Assembly (NCBI GenBank): GCA_965204165.1
Contig: OZ241969.1
Span: 1,302,001 to 1,366,000, forward strand
Direction: 5' to 3'
Origin: VYFG01 sp965204165
Lineage (GTDB): Bacteria > Pseudomonadota > Gammaproteobacteria > Arenicellales > Poriferihabitantaceae
Length of the DNA stretch: 64,000 nucleotides
This document shows positions 34,604 through 43,605 of the stretch, piece by piece. How positions within the stretch are numbered: the first letter of the stretch is position 1; every line of letters begins with the position of its first letter. Both the position numbers and the translations under genes were made by a program. The notes below the pieces were generated by a model. That model had not been told where the DNA came from. It made no database searches and saw nothing but the letters and a program-made list of their open reading frames with translations.

Positions 34604-35944
34604 ATGACACGCGTTGCCATCATCGGTGCCGGCCCTTCCGGCACGGCCCAGCTCAGAGCATTTGCTTCCGCCGCCGCCAAGGGAGCCGAGATTCCCGAGA
34701 TTGTTTGCTACGAGAAGCAGGATGACTGGGGCGGACTGTGGAACTATACCTGGCGGACGGGCCTGGACGAGCATGGTGAGCCGGTGCACTGCAGCATGTA
34801 CCGCTATCTCTGGTCCAACGGACCCAAGGAGTGCCTGGAATTTGCCGATTACACGTTCGAGGAGCATTTCGGCAAGCTCATCGCGTCCTATCCGCCGCGC
34901 GCCGTGCTGGCGGACTATATCAAGGGGCGGGTCGAGAAGTCCGGCGTACGGAAGTTCTGCAAGTTCAACCATGCGGCCCACAACGTGACCTATTCCGACG
35001 AGACCGGCATGTTCAGCGTGACGGTGCGCGACCTGAACAACGGCGAGTGGATGACCGAGGAGTTCGATTACGTGGTCGTGGCCTCCGGCCATTTCTCCAT
35101 CCCGAACGTACCCCAGTTCGACGGCATGGAAACCTTCAACGGCCGGGTGCTGCATGCGCACGACTTCCGTGATGCCCGGGAATTCATCGACCAGGACATA
35201 CTGATCATCGGCACCAGCTATTCGGCGGAGGACATCGCATCCCAGTGCCACAAGTACGGATGCAAGTCCGTCACCATCAGCCACCGAACCTCCCCGACCC
35301 ATTTTCACTGGCCGGACAGCTTCAGCGAAGTGCCCCTGCTGACCAATGTCAACCGCAAGACGGTGAGCTTCAAGGACGGCACCTCCAAGGAGGTGGACGC
35401 CATCATCCTGTGCACCGGCTACCTGCACCATTTCCCTTTCATGGATAACAGCCTGCGCCTCGAGACCGAGAACAGGCTCTGGCCGCTGAACCTCTACCAG
35501 GGCGTGGTCTGGGAGGACAACCCGAAAGTGTTCTACATCGGCATGCAGGACCAGTTCTACACCTTCAACATGTTCGACGCCCAAGCCTGGTATGCAAGGG
35601 ACGTCATCATGGGCCGCATCCAGCTGCCTTCAAAGGAGGAAATGCAGAAGGATAGCGCCGCATGGCGGGCCCGGGAGGAAACGCTCGAGGACGATGAGCA
35701 GATGATCTGGTTCCAGGGAGACTACACCCAGGCACTCATCGACCAGACGGACTATCCGAGCTTCGACATCGAAGGGGTCAACAAGACCTTCATGGAGTGG
35801 GAGCACCACAAGCACGAGGACATCATGGGGTTCCGGAACAACGCCTACAGGTCCCTGATCACCGGCAACCAGTCACCGGTTCACCACACCCCATGGATGG
35901 ACGCCATGGATGATTCCATGGAAAGCTATCTGCAGGATTCCTGA
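34604..35944 (+). CDS. tmm: trimethylamine monooxygenase Tmm
   Basis: A 446-residue class B flavin monooxygenase that oxidises trimethylamine to TMAO with NADPH and O2. The FAD motif GAGPSG (8-13), the FMO fingerprint FNGRVLHAHDF (about 177-187) and the NADPH motif GTSYSAED (about 203-210) are present. The segments MYRYLWSNGPKECLEFADYT and HHFPFMDNSLRL are typical of marine bacterial Tmm. Length equals the family norm. A GGAG ribosome site precedes the ATG. It is transcribed away from the NarX-like kinase gene and is single in its unit; tdm, the next enzyme of the pathway, is 9.5 kb to the left. Confidence 0.93.
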   Translation: MTRVAIIGAGPSGTAQLRAFASAAAKGAEIPEIVCYEKQDDWGGLWNYTWRTGLDEHGEPVHCSMYRYLWSNGPKECLEFADYTFEEHFGKLIASYPPRAVLADYIKGRVEKSGVRKFCKFNHAAHNVTYSDETGMFSVTVRDLNNGEWMTEEFDYVVVASGHFSIPNVPQFDGMETFNGRVLHAHDFRDAREFIDQDILIIGTSYSAEDIASQCHKYGCKSVTISHRTSPTHFHWPDSFSEVPLLTNVNRKTVSFKDGTSKEVDAIILCTGYLHHFPFMDNSLRLETENRLWPLNLYQGVVWEDNPKVFYIGMQDQFYTFNMFDAQAWYARDVIMGRIQLPSKEEMQKDSAAWRAREETLEDDEQMIWFQGDYTQALIDQTDYPSFDIEGVNKTFMEWEHHKHEDIMGFRNNAYRSLITGNQSPVHHTPWMDAMDDSMESYLQDS

Positions 35945-35960
35945 CCCCGGAAGCTGTTGT

Positions 35961-35984
35961 CCCACTCCGGATCCCCGGAGTGGG
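35961..35984. terminator. perfect hairpin after tmm
   Basis: CCCACTCCGG and CCGGAGTGGG form a 10-bp perfect stem with an ATCC loop, 16 bases after the tmm stop. No T-run follows on either strand, so it may be an RNA-stabilising 3' end or Rho-linked terminator and not a classic one. Confidence 0.55.
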
Positions 35985-35997
35985 ATATCTGGAACCG

Positions 35998-36084
35998 TCA
36001 ATCGCCTGTCTGGACCAGTTCCACGGTCAGGCGTGTGCCGGTCGCCTCGGCATATCGGCGCATGGGCATCATTGACTCAAGATT
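35998..36084 (-). pseudogene. possible C-terminal remnant of an XRE-type antitoxin gene
   Basis: On the minus strand a short frame ends NLESMMPMRRYAEATGTRL followed by TVELVQTGD and a stop. This resembles the end of XRE-family antitoxins (…LRRYAEALGGRLEL). There is no start codon or HTH sequence upstream, so at most the last 25-30 codons survive. Could be chance similarity. Confidence 0.3.
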
Positions 36085-36215
36085 GCCGGGACCTGTACAA
36101 GGAACCCCATCATGACGGGAAATATCCGCCACCCCGGCCCCACTGTACGATGAGAAGCCGGCACTTTCTGGTTGTCTTGATGTCATATCGTTGACGCGTC
36201 TTTGTTTCTTGCCCC

Positions 36216-36557
36216 ATGAAGCTAATCCTGCAGGTCGGAATACTTTCCTTGGCAATGACGGCCTCGTTCGCGCATTCACCCGTCGACGGGACCACACCGG
36301 AAGATGGTGCCGTGCTCAGTGAGACACCATCCCATATCGTTCTGAGCTTTGAAAGGCAAGTACGGCTGACCCGTGTAAGGGTTGCTCACGCCGGCAGTTC
36401 CATGGTCGATCTGGACCTGGAGGACCAGAAATCCTTCGCTTCCCGGTTCGAGTTGCCGCTGAAAGACATGGGAAGTGGAATCTACCGGATTGAATGGCGC
36501 GGTCTTGCCCGTGACGGGCATGTCATGCGCGACAAGTTCACGTTTCAGATTGAATGA
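36216..36557 (+). CDS. copC: CopC domain copper-binding protein
   Basis: 113 residues: a signal peptide (1-19, ending ASFA) followed by a mature N-terminus starting HSP, so the first residue would be the copper-ligating His of CopC proteins. The C-terminal DGHVMRDKFTFQIE provides the expected Asp and His of the Cu(II) site. The methionine-rich Cu(I) site of classical plasmid CopC is absent, as in most short CopC proteins. Periplasmic copper carrier. It overlaps copD by four bases (ATGA) and is the first gene of a three-gene unit. Confidence 0.88.
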   Translation: MKLILQVGILSLAMTASFAHSPVDGTTPEDGAVLSETPSHIVLSFERQVRLTRVRVAHAGSSMVDLDLEDQKSFASRFELPLKDMGSGIYRIEWRGLARDGHVMRDKFTFQIE

Positions 36558-37423
36558 ACTTCCCTGATGCATGGGAACTCGCTTCGATCGTTGCGCGGTT
36601 CCTGCTCTATCTTGGAACACTCAGTTCGGTAGGTCTTGTTCTGGTCCGCATAGTTTTTCGCCGCAAGACCGGTCACTTGCACGGCTCGATCATCCGGCAG
36701 GTGACAGGACTTGCCTTGCTCGCACTCCTGGCTTCCTGTGCCGGATTCGCCCTGAATGCGGTCGCCCTGACAGGCGAGGCTGCCGGCATGGTCGACCCCG
36801 ACATCCTGGGCCTGCTCTGGCAAACACCCGTCGGCACGGCGCTCATTCTGCAGGTCGCAGGCCTGTCCCTGGTCATCGGCGGGTTGTACGTTCCTGGTAT
36901 CGGCCTGTTTGTGTCAGCCGGAGGCGGCGGACTGGCATTGTGGTCCTTTGGCCAGATCGGGCACATCCTGGAAGCAGAGCCTTTCTGGCTTGTGTTCCTG
37001 CTCATGATACATCTTACAGTCGCGGCATTCTGGATCGGCATCCTCTCACCGCTCCGTGCGATTGCCGGAGATTTTCGCAGCCTGCCGCAGGCGGCCGAAT
37101 TGGGACACCATTTCGGGCGTATCGCAATCTATGCGGTTCCGCTGCTCATTGTTGCCGGGATTGTCATGGCATGGAATTTGCTCGGCAGCTTCTCTGCCCT
37201 GGTGTCGACAGGCTACGGCCTTACGTTGCTCTCCAAGGTCAGTGCAGTTGGAGTTCTGCTGGGAGCTGCGGGGATCAACAAGCTGCGTTTCGTTCCAGGG
37301 ATGAGGAAGGGCAATCGGATTGCGGCGATGCGGCTGCGAAGATCCATTTCAGTCGAATGGGCCGCGTTCTGTTTCATCCTCGCGGCGACCGCAGTGCTGA
37401 CAACCATTCCGGACGACCTGTAG
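36554..37423 (+). CDS. copD: CopD family copper transport membrane protein
   Basis: A 289-residue inner-membrane protein with about eight helices of the CopD/YcnJ type: LLYLGTLSSVGLVLVR near the N-terminus, MIHLTVAAFWIGILSPL in the middle (conserved His and Trp) and GYGLTLLSKVSAVGVLL near the end. It is thought to import copper handed over by CopC. Translationally coupled to copC. The adjacent cytochrome c gene starts 12 bases after its stop, suggesting the copper is used in a respiratory or redox context. Confidence 0.88.
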   Translation: MNFPDAWELASIVARFLLYLGTLSSVGLVLVRIVFRRKTGHLHGSIIRQVTGLALLALLASCAGFALNAVALTGEAAGMVDPDILGLLWQTPVGTALILQVAGLSLVIGGLYVPGIGLFVSAGGGGLALWSFGQIGHILEAEPFWLVFLLMIHLTVAAFWIGILSPLRAIAGDFRSLPQAAELGHHFGRIAIYAVPLLIVAGIVMAWNLLGSFSALVSTGYGLTLLSKVSAVGVLLGAAGINKLRFVPGMRKGNRIAAMRLRRSISVEWAAFCFILAATAVLTTIPDDL

Positions 37424-37434
37424 AATCGGGTGTC

Positions 37435-37869
37435 ATGAAACGAATTCTGTTTGTCGCGGCGTTTCTGTCTTCTGGTGCCGTACTTGCCGGCCATGAATTG
37501 GAGAACCGCAACCTTGGGAACGGACTGATCCTCTATCAGGAACACTGTGCCTCTTGTCACGGTGTCGCGCTGGAAGGGGAGCCAAACTGGCAGCAGGCCG
37601 GCAAGGGTGGGCTCATGCCAGCGCCGCCGCACGATGCTACCGGCCATACCTGGCACCACGACAACATACTGTTGTTCCTCTATACCAAGTATGGCGGCGA
37701 GGCACTGATGGAGGCACGCGGAATGTCCGGGTTCAAGAGCGGCATGCCCGGATTCGGAGATGTTGTGAGAGATGACGGCATCTGGGACATCCTCGCCTAT
37801 ATCCGGTCTACCTGGCCGGAAAAAATAAAGACAATCCAGGCTTCCAGGAACCGTCCTCACGACCAATGA
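37435..37869 (+). CDS. secreted monohaem c-type cytochrome
   Basis: 144 residues: a signal peptide (1-18, SGAVLA-G), haem motif CASCH (38-42), and a probable axial Met in SGMPGFGDVV. The domain ends IWDILAYIRSTWPE, typical of class I cytochrome c/CccA-type domains. It follows copD by 12 bases and is likely co-transcribed with copC-copD. It would act as a periplasmic electron carrier or subunit, perhaps for a copper-dependent oxidase. The ATG at 37435 is preferred because it gives a proper signal peptide. Confidence 0.88.
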   Translation: MKRILFVAAFLSSGAVLAGHELENRNLGNGLILYQEHCASCHGVALEGEPNWQQAGKGGLMPAPPHDATGHTWHHDNILLFLYTKYGGEALMEARGMSGFKSGMPGFGDVVRDDGIWDILAYIRSTWPEKIKTIQASRNRPHDQ

Positions 37870-38102
37870 CAGGGCTTCCCTGGAACTTGCGGCTTGTTGG
37901 ACACGCAACAAGGGGTACGGGAACCGTGGTTATCCTGCTGTCACGATACACGTTGTCACCGGAATTCGATGAGACATCTGCCGCAGCTTCTTCCATCGGG
38001 TGACCGGGAAATACCGGCGGCCGGTCGTGGCATCCGGGGCCGTCCCTGCCGCCAAGGCCCTGTCCCCGGTACGCTTCCGGGCGTCCTTTCTCGTTCGTCA
38101 CG

Positions 38103-38618
38103 ATGAACGTCACCGGCGGGGCACAGCCACCTGAAATCGTCACGGTCATCGATCTGGCGGACAACGTTGTCGACGCGCTGCCGAGGTCCGTGGTCAAGGG
38201 CAGGGGATACACCTACCGGGTGACCTACATCCTGGTGTTCAACCAGGCTGGCGAGATCCTGGTACAGGCGCGTTCCGACACCAAGGACTGGTCCCCCGGC
38301 CTCTATGACCTGGCAGCCGGCGGCATCATCCAGCCGGGCGAAAGCTATGAGTTGTCGGCCCGTAGGGAACTCGAGGAGGAACTCGGCATCAGCCCCCCGC
38401 TCACCGGCCATTTCGACCTGTTCTATGATGACCTGAAGTCCCCGGTCAGGAACCGGAACTGGGGGCGGGTCTACTCCTGCGTGCACGAAGGGCCGTTCCG
38501 CCTGCAGCCGGAAGAGGTGGTGTCGGCTGAATTCATGTCCGTGGACAGTGCGCTCGCGCTGGACCCTGACCGGGTCACGCCGGACACGCGCCAGGTGTTG
38601 ATCGCCTACCGGATGTGA
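38103..38618 (+). CDS. Nudix hydrolase (YfcD-like)
   Basis: A 171-residue Nudix protein. The Nudix box GGIIQPGESYELSARRELEEELGI matches GX5EX7REUXEEXGU with the metal-binding REXXEE core (about residues 76-98). N- and C-terminal flanks (GRGYTYRVTYILVFN; EEVVSAEFMSVDSAL) are like YfcD and the IDI-like Nudix group. Substrate unknown; such enzymes hydrolyse nucleoside diphosphate derivatives. It converges with ilvD with a 55-bp gap. The 233 bp before it contain no gene. Confidence 0.88.
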   Translation: MNVTGGAQPPEIVTVIDLADNVVDALPRSVVKGRGYTYRVTYILVFNQAGEILVQARSDTKDWSPGLYDLAAGGIIQPGESYELSARRELEEELGISPPLTGHFDLFYDDLKSPVRNRNWGRVYSCVHEGPFRLQPEEVVSAEFMSVDSALALDPDRVTPDTRQVLIAYRM

Positions 38619-38673
38619 TCCGCAAGGGCCTCTTCATCCGTCCGCCCTCGACGGACTTGTGCAGGGGTGGGCC

Positions 38674-40515
38674 TCAGAGCTGGTTTATGTCCCTCACCGC
38701 GCCGTTGGCCGCGCTGGTGGCCAGAAGCCCGTAGGCTTTCAGGGCGGTACTGACCGTGCGGTCCCGATCGGGTTTCCACGCATCACTCCCCCTGGCCTCC
38801 ATGGCTGCACGCCGGGATTCGATGGTGGCTTCGTCCACGGCGAGATGGATACGCCGGTTGGGGATGTCGATTTCGATGGTATCGTTTTCCTCCACGAGAC
38901 CGATCAGGCCGCCTTCCGCCGCCTCCGGGGAGACGTGGCCGATGGACAGTCCGGACGTGCCGCCGGAGAAGCGCCCGTCCGTGACCAGCGCACAGACCTT
39001 GCCGAGATTCTTGGACTTGAGGTAGGACGTCGGGTAGAGCATCTCCTGCATCCCGGGTCCGCCCCGGGGGCCCTCGTAACGGACAACCACGATGTCCCCG
39101 GGCTCGATTTGGTTGCCCAGTATGCCGTCCACCGCCGCCTCCTGGCTTTCGAAGATCCGGGCCCGGCCGGTGAATGTCAGGATGCTCTCGTCAACCCCGG
39201 CGGTCTTGACGATGCAGCCCTCCTCGGCCAGGTTGCCGTAAAGTACGGCCAGTCCGCCATCCTGGCTGTATGCATGGGCCTTGTCCCGCACGCAGCCGCC
39301 GTCCCGGTCGAGATCCAGGGACTGGTAGCGCTTGTTCTGGCTGAATGCCACCTGGGTGGGGATTCCTCCGGGTGCGGCGCGGTAGAAATCCCGGCAGCCG
39401 GGCTCGTCCGTCTTCACCACATCCCATTCGTCGATGGCCGCGCCCATGGAGGGGGTGTGCACGGTGCTGACGTCACGGTTGATCAGCCCCGCCCGGTCCA
39501 GTTCCCCCAGGATGGCGATGACGCCGCCGGCGCGATGCACATCCTCGACATGGTAGTCCGAGGTGGCGGGAGCCACCTTGCACAGGTTGGGAACCTTGCG
39601 GGACAGGCGGTCGATGTCCTGCATGCTGAAGGGAATCTCTCCTTCCCGGGCCGCGGCGAGCAGGTGCAGCACCGTGTTGGTGGAGCCGCCCATGGCGATA
39701 TCCAGGGCCATGGCATTCTCGAACGACTCGAAGCTGGCGACGTTGCGGGGCAGCAGGCTCGAGTCGTCATCGTCGTAATGGCGTCTGGCCATCGCCACGA
39801 TCCGCCGTCCCGCCTGCAGAAACAGTTCTTCGCGTTGGGCATGGGTTGCCACCAGGGTGCCGTTGCCGGGCAGGGCGAGGCCCAGGGCCTCGGTCAGGCA
39901 GTTCATCGAGTTGGCGGTGAACATCCCGGAGCAGGAGCCGCAGGTGGGGCAGGCGGAGCGCTCCATGGCGGCCGTCTCCTCGTCCGACACGCTGTCGTCC
40001 GCGGCCACGATCATGGCGTCGATCAGGTCGACGGATCGCTCATGGTCGCGCCAGGTGACCTTGCCTGCCTCCATGGGGCCGCCGGAGACGAAGATGGTGG
40101 GGATATTCAGCCGCATGGTCGCCATCAGCATGCCCGGCGTGATCTTGTCGCAGTTGGAGATGCAGACCAGCGCGTCGGCGCAGTGGGCATTGACCATGTA
40201 TTCGACGGAATCGGCGATGATTTCACGGGAGGGCAGGGAATAGAGCATGCCGCCGTGCCCCATGGCGATGCCGTCGTCCACCGCGATGGTGTTGAATTCC
40301 TTCGCCACGCCGCCGGCCCGTTCGATTTCACGGGCCACCAGCTGCCCCAGGTCCTTCAGATGTACGTGACCGGGAACGAACTGGGTGAACGAGTTCGACA
40401 CCGCGATGATGGGCTTTTCGAAATCCTCCTCTTTCATGCCGGTGGCGCGCCACAGTGCGCGGGCACCCGCCATGGTTCGGCCACGGGTAGTGGTCCAGGA
40501 GCGGTAATCGGGCAT
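38674..40515 (-). CDS. ilvD: dihydroxy-acid dehydratase IlvD
   Basis: 613 residues, the third enzyme of valine/isoleucine synthesis; it dehydrates dihydroxy acids using an iron-sulfur cluster. Cluster cysteines are seen in CISNCDKITPGM and CPTCGSCSGMFTANSMNCL. The start MPDYRSWTTTRGRTMAGARA lines up with E. coli IlvD, so I use the ATG at 40515; ten more residues are possible upstream. The C-terminal half contains GPRGGPGMQEML and TDGRFSGGTSGLSIGH, family hallmarks. A -10-like TATAAT lies about 30 bp upstream of the start. Confidence 0.97.
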   Translation of the reverse strand: MPDYRSWTTTRGRTMAGARALWRATGMKEEDFEKPIIAVSNSFTQFVPGHVHLKDLGQLVAREIERAGGVAKEFNTIAVDDGIAMGHGGMLYSLPSREIIADSVEYMVNAHCADALVCISNCDKITPGMLMATMRLNIPTIFVSGGPMEAGKVTWRDHERSVDLIDAMIVAADDSVSDEETAAMERSACPTCGSCSGMFTANSMNCLTEALGLALPGNGTLVATHAQREELFLQAGRRIVAMARRHYDDDDSSLLPRNVASFESFENAMALDIAMGGSTNTVLHLLAAAREGEIPFSMQDIDRLSRKVPNLCKVAPATSDYHVEDVHRAGGVIAILGELDRAGLINRDVSTVHTPSMGAAIDEWDVVKTDEPGCRDFYRAAPGGIPTQVAFSQNKRYQSLDLDRDGGCVRDKAHAYSQDGGLAVLYGNLAEEGCIVKTAGVDESILTFTGRARIFESQEAAVDGILGNQIEPGDIVVVRYEGPRGGPGMQEMLYPTSYLKSKNLGKVCALVTDGRFSGGTSGLSIGHVSPEAAEGGLIGLVEENDTIEIDIPNRRIHLAVDEATIESRRAAMEARGSDAWKPDRDRTVSTALKAYGLLATSAANGAVRDINQL

Positions 40516-40545
40516 TTTCCTGATCAGATTGGTTGCCGGCCGCAA

Positions 40546-40551
40546 ATTATA
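40546..40551 (-). promoter_or_regulatory. candidate -10 box of ilvD
   Basis: On the minus strand this hexamer reads TATAAT, an exact consensus -10, giving a start near 40539 and a leader of about 24 nt. The -35 position (AAAAGC) is poor, so an activator or extended contact may be needed. Confidence 0.4.
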
Positions 40552-40691
40552 TCAAAGTTGCCGCCGCGGCTTTTACCGGATGCCGTGTGGTCCCAGCCGG
40601 CGCCCGCGCAGGGCCGGTCCGGCGTCATTCCGCGGGGGTTGCGGATGCCGGCCGAAGCCTGGTTGCGGGGTGGGATCCGTCCCGGCGGGGC

Positions 40692-41822
40692 TCAGGGGTT
40701 CTCCACCAGCCTGGCGAGTTCCGTATCCAGCCGGTCGAGGATTTCGTCGTAGCGGAACGCCCCGAGCTTTTCCCCGCGGCATTTCAGGTTGACGTAGTTG
40801 GGTCCGCACCAGAGCCCGAGATCGGCGTCGTCGGTCTCCCCCGGGCCGTTGACCCGGCATCCCATGACGGCGATGGTCAGCGCGTGTTCCTCGGCCCACC
40901 GGGTCCTTTCCTGCACCTTGTGCGCCAGGTCGATGAAGGCCTCGTTCTCCACCCGGGAGCAGCTGGGACAGCTGATCAGGTTCAGGCGGTCCGGATTGAA
41001 GTGCACCACGGTGCGGACCCGGCCGGCGCTGATATCGGTGAGAATCTGGCGGCCGGCGATGATTTCCTCGTGCTTTCGGTCGTTGGGCAGCGTGAGCGAC
41101 ACCCGGACGGTATCGCCGATGCCGTTGCCGATCAGCTGCTCGAAGGCAATGCGCGTCTTTTCGATTCCCATGGGCGGCATGCCCGCCTCGGTCACACCCA
41201 CATGCAACGGAATCTCCGGCCGGATGTCCGCAAAGGCGGTATAGGCCGCCACGGTTTTCTGCGGATCCGAATCCTTGAGGGAAACGCAGTAGCGGGAAAA
41301 ACCCAGGGAGTCCAGGAGGTCGCTGTGCTCAAGGGCGCTTTCCACCATGGGGGCCACCGAGTTCTCATCCTCTCCGGGGGAGAACTTCTCCGGGTCCACC
41401 GAACCCGCGTTGACGCCGATGCGGATGGCGCAGTCGTTTTCGCCCGCGATATCCACCAGGAAGGCGACCTTGTCCTTCCAGGGTTTCTTGCGTTCATGGT
41501 GGTAGAGATGTCCGGGGTTGTAGCGGATCTTGTCCACGTGGGGCGCGATCACTTCGGCCAGGCGGTAGTTCTCCTGCAGGTCAACGCTCAGTACCGCGTT
41601 GCTCTCGCCCCGGATCCGGATCAGCGCCTGGGCATCCTTGCGGTTGTCCGCGGCGATGCGGACGATGTCGGCGCCGGCCTGCTCCAGCAGCCGGAGCTGC
41701 GCCAGCGTGGCGTCCACGTCGGTGGTGGGCGTGGCGCACATGCTCTGCACGGCGATGGGGTGATCGTCGCCGATGGTGACGCGTCCGATCCGGACCGCAC
41801 GGGTGGGGTTGCGTTTGATCAT
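40692..41822 (-). CDS. ispG: 4-hydroxy-3-methylbut-2-enyl diphosphate synthase IspG (GcpE)
   Basis: A 376-residue MEP-pathway enzyme that reduces MEcPP to HMBPP with a 4Fe-4S cluster. Cluster ligands lie in ISCPSCSR and MGCRVNGPGE near the C-terminus. The N-terminal TIM barrel shows HPIAVQSMCATPTTDVDAT and YNPGHLYH. It is the bacterial short form lacking the plant-type insert. It diverges from birA with 129 bp between them and has a 176-bp gap to ilvD. Confidence 0.97.
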   Translation of the reverse strand: MIKRNPTRAVRIGRVTIGDDHPIAVQSMCATPTTDVDATLAQLRLLEQAGADIVRIAADNRKDAQALIRIRGESNAVLSVDLQENYRLAEVIAPHVDKIRYNPGHLYHHERKKPWKDKVAFLVDIAGENDCAIRIGVNAGSVDPEKFSPGEDENSVAPMVESALEHSDLLDSLGFSRYCVSLKDSDPQKTVAAYTAFADIRPEIPLHVGVTEAGMPPMGIEKTRIAFEQLIGNGIGDTVRVSLTLPNDRKHEEIIAGRQILTDISAGRVRTVVHFNPDRLNLISCPSCSRVENEAFIDLAHKVQERTRWAEEHALTIAVMGCRVNGPGETDDADLGLWCGPNYVNLKCRGEKLGAFRYDEILDRLDTELARLVENP

Positions 41823-41951
41823 CGACCGCTGATGAAGTCGGAAGGTCGCAATGGAGACGCTACCCTATCCCTTCCTGAAAGCACATGCAATATCATATGG
41901 ACGTCCCGGGGATGACAATTTCCCGTATCCCGATTTTCCGACAGCACCAAG

Positions 41952-42731
41952 ATGGATATCCGTCGCGTTGACCAACGGTTGCGGGCAGCGGCTGCCGAAT
42001 CAGCCGGCAAGCTCCACTGGTTCGAATCCGTAGGCTCCACCAACGATTATATCCTGCATGAAGTGGCGGATTACCACGCCTCGGTCTGCCTTGCCGCGGA
42101 ACAGACCACCGGGCGGGGTCGCAGGGGTCGTCGCTGGGAATCCGCACCGGGGCAGGGCATCTACCTGTCGCTGGGCTGGGATCTGCAAGGCGCATCGCCC
42201 AGCGGACTGTCCCTGGCGTGCGGGTTGTCCGTGCTGGATGCGCTGCGGGAGCAGGGCGTTCGATGCGTCACCCTGAAATGGCCCAACGACGTTCTCCTCG
42301 AAAAAAGGAAACTGGCGGGGATCCTGGTGGAATTGGGCCGGGAGCGATGCGTCATCGGCATCGGACTCAATGTTACACTACCTGAGTTTGCCGCCAGGGA
42401 TCCCGAGGCGGCGGTCCCCTGGACCGGTCTTTTCGAGCACGGATATGACATTGACACCGAATTGCTGACCGCGACAGTGATTGCCAACCTGAACCGTGAC
42501 CTGGCCCGCTTCTGCCGGGAGGGGTTTGCGCCGGATGTCGATCGCTGGAATGCCGCCCACGCCTTCCATGGCGCCGACGTGGTCATCGTTGCCGGGGAAC
42601 AGGTCCAGGGCCGTGTGATCGGGGTGGACGCCTTGGGCGCGCTCTGCCTGGAAACGGGGCAGGGCAGGCGGGTGTTCCATGCCGGCGAGGTGTCCCTGAA
42701 GATTCCGGAACCGGGACGGGATGGAAGCTGA
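41952..42731 (+). CDS. birA: biotin-[acetyl-CoA-carboxylase] ligase BirA
   Basis: 259 residues: catalytic domain with the biotinyl-AMP loop GRGRRGRRW (near 54-62), KWPNDVLL and KLAGILVE, then the C-terminal SH3-like domain (about 200-250). The N-terminal winged helix of E. coli BirA is missing, so this ligase should not repress bio genes. It attaches biotin to AccB. It overlaps coaX by 11 bases, forming the birA-coaX unit common in gammaproteobacteria. Confidence 0.94.
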   Translation: MDIRRVDQRLRAAAAESAGKLHWFESVGSTNDYILHEVADYHASVCLAAEQTTGRGRRGRRWESAPGQGIYLSLGWDLQGASPSGLSLACGLSVLDALREQGVRCVTLKWPNDVLLEKRKLAGILVELGRERCVIGIGLNVTLPEFAARDPEAAVPWTGLFEHGYDIDTELLTATVIANLNRDLARFCREGFAPDVDRWNAAHAFHGADVVIVAGEQVQGRVIGVDALGALCLETGQGRRVFHAGEVSLKIPEPGRDGS

Positions 42732-43605
42732 TCCGGGCAGCTGCCTGCTGGTGGACATGGGAAACCAGCGGCTCAAGTGGCGCCTCACGCGGACATCCCG
42801 CCCCATCGGCGCCGGGCAGGACCAACCGCCGCCGGCCGCCGAGGGTGTGGTTTCCATCCGGTCCGGACGGCCCACCGAGGGCGAAACGGCGCCCGGCGAC
42901 CGTGACGGCGCCCGCACACTGGACGACGGCTTTCCCGACATCCCGCCGCCCGGGCGGATACTGGTGAGTGCCGTCAGCCACAGCGGCGCGGTGGAGATGT
43001 TCGAAAGCTGGTGTCACCGGCGCTGGGGGGTGGCCGCGGAGCTGGTGGCGTCCGAAGCGGAATTTGACGGCATGGTCAACGGCTACGACGATCCGTCCCA
43101 GCTGGGTTGCGACCGGTGGCTGGCCGCACTCGCCGCGCACCGGACGATCTGCACGGAGGGGGGCGGGGAGGCCGTCGTGGTGGTGGATGCGGGCACCGCG
43201 GTCACCGTGGACCTTGTCGTTCGCGGCCGTTTTGCGGGCGGGGCCATATTGCCGGGCATCGCAACGATGGTACGGGTGCTGGACCGGGAGACCGGCCGCA
43301 TCAGGCTGGAGACCTGCCGGCAGGCCGGGGGCAGGAACGGGGATGCCAAAGGCGTCCTGCCGTCACCGCTTGCCACCAACAGCGATGACGCGGTGCATGC
43401 GGGCGCCTGCCACGCCGTTTGCGGCGGCGTCGACCGCTGCATCGACGGACTCCGGTCCCGGGAGGGGCTTGGCGCGCGGGTGCCGGTCCTGGTTACCGGG
43501 GGTGATGCCGGAACCGTGGCCGCCGGCATCCGGCATCCGGGGGAGATCCGGCCCAACCTGGTTCTGGACGGTCTTTCACTGGTGGCCGGGGGGTGCTCTT
43601 CATGA
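42721..43605 (+). CDS. coaX: type III pantothenate kinase CoaX
   Basis: 294 residues of the ASKHA fold; phosphorylates pantothenate, the first step of CoA synthesis. P-loop-like LLVDMGNQRLKW (near 9-20), GCDRWLAALAA, VVVDAGTAVTVDLV and GAILPGIATM are the family motifs. There is an insertion of about 35 Pro/Gly-rich residues after the first strand pair (about 25-65) that is longer than in the family norm. Downstream it overlaps the SPOR-like gene by four bases. Confidence 0.93.
   Translation: MEADPGSCLLVDMGNQRLKWRLTRTSRPIGAGQDQPPPAAEGVVSIRSGRPTEGETAPGDRDGARTLDDGFPDIPPPGRILVSAVSHSGAVEMFESWCHRRWGVAAELVASEAEFDGMVNGYDDPSQLGCDRWLAALAAHRTICTEGGGEAVVVVDAGTAVTVDLVVRGRFAGGAILPGIATMVRVLDRETGRIRLETCRQAGGRNGDAKGVLPSPLATNSDDAVHAGACHAVCGGVDRCIDGLRSREGLGARVPVLVTGGDAGTVAAGIRHPGEIRPNLVLDGLSLVAGGCSS

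Noticed and set aside
36571..37434. Long N-terminal extension of the cytochrome c frame through copD
   Set aside because: The extension is the +1 shadow of copD; the ATG at 37435 gives a normal signal peptide and haem domain.
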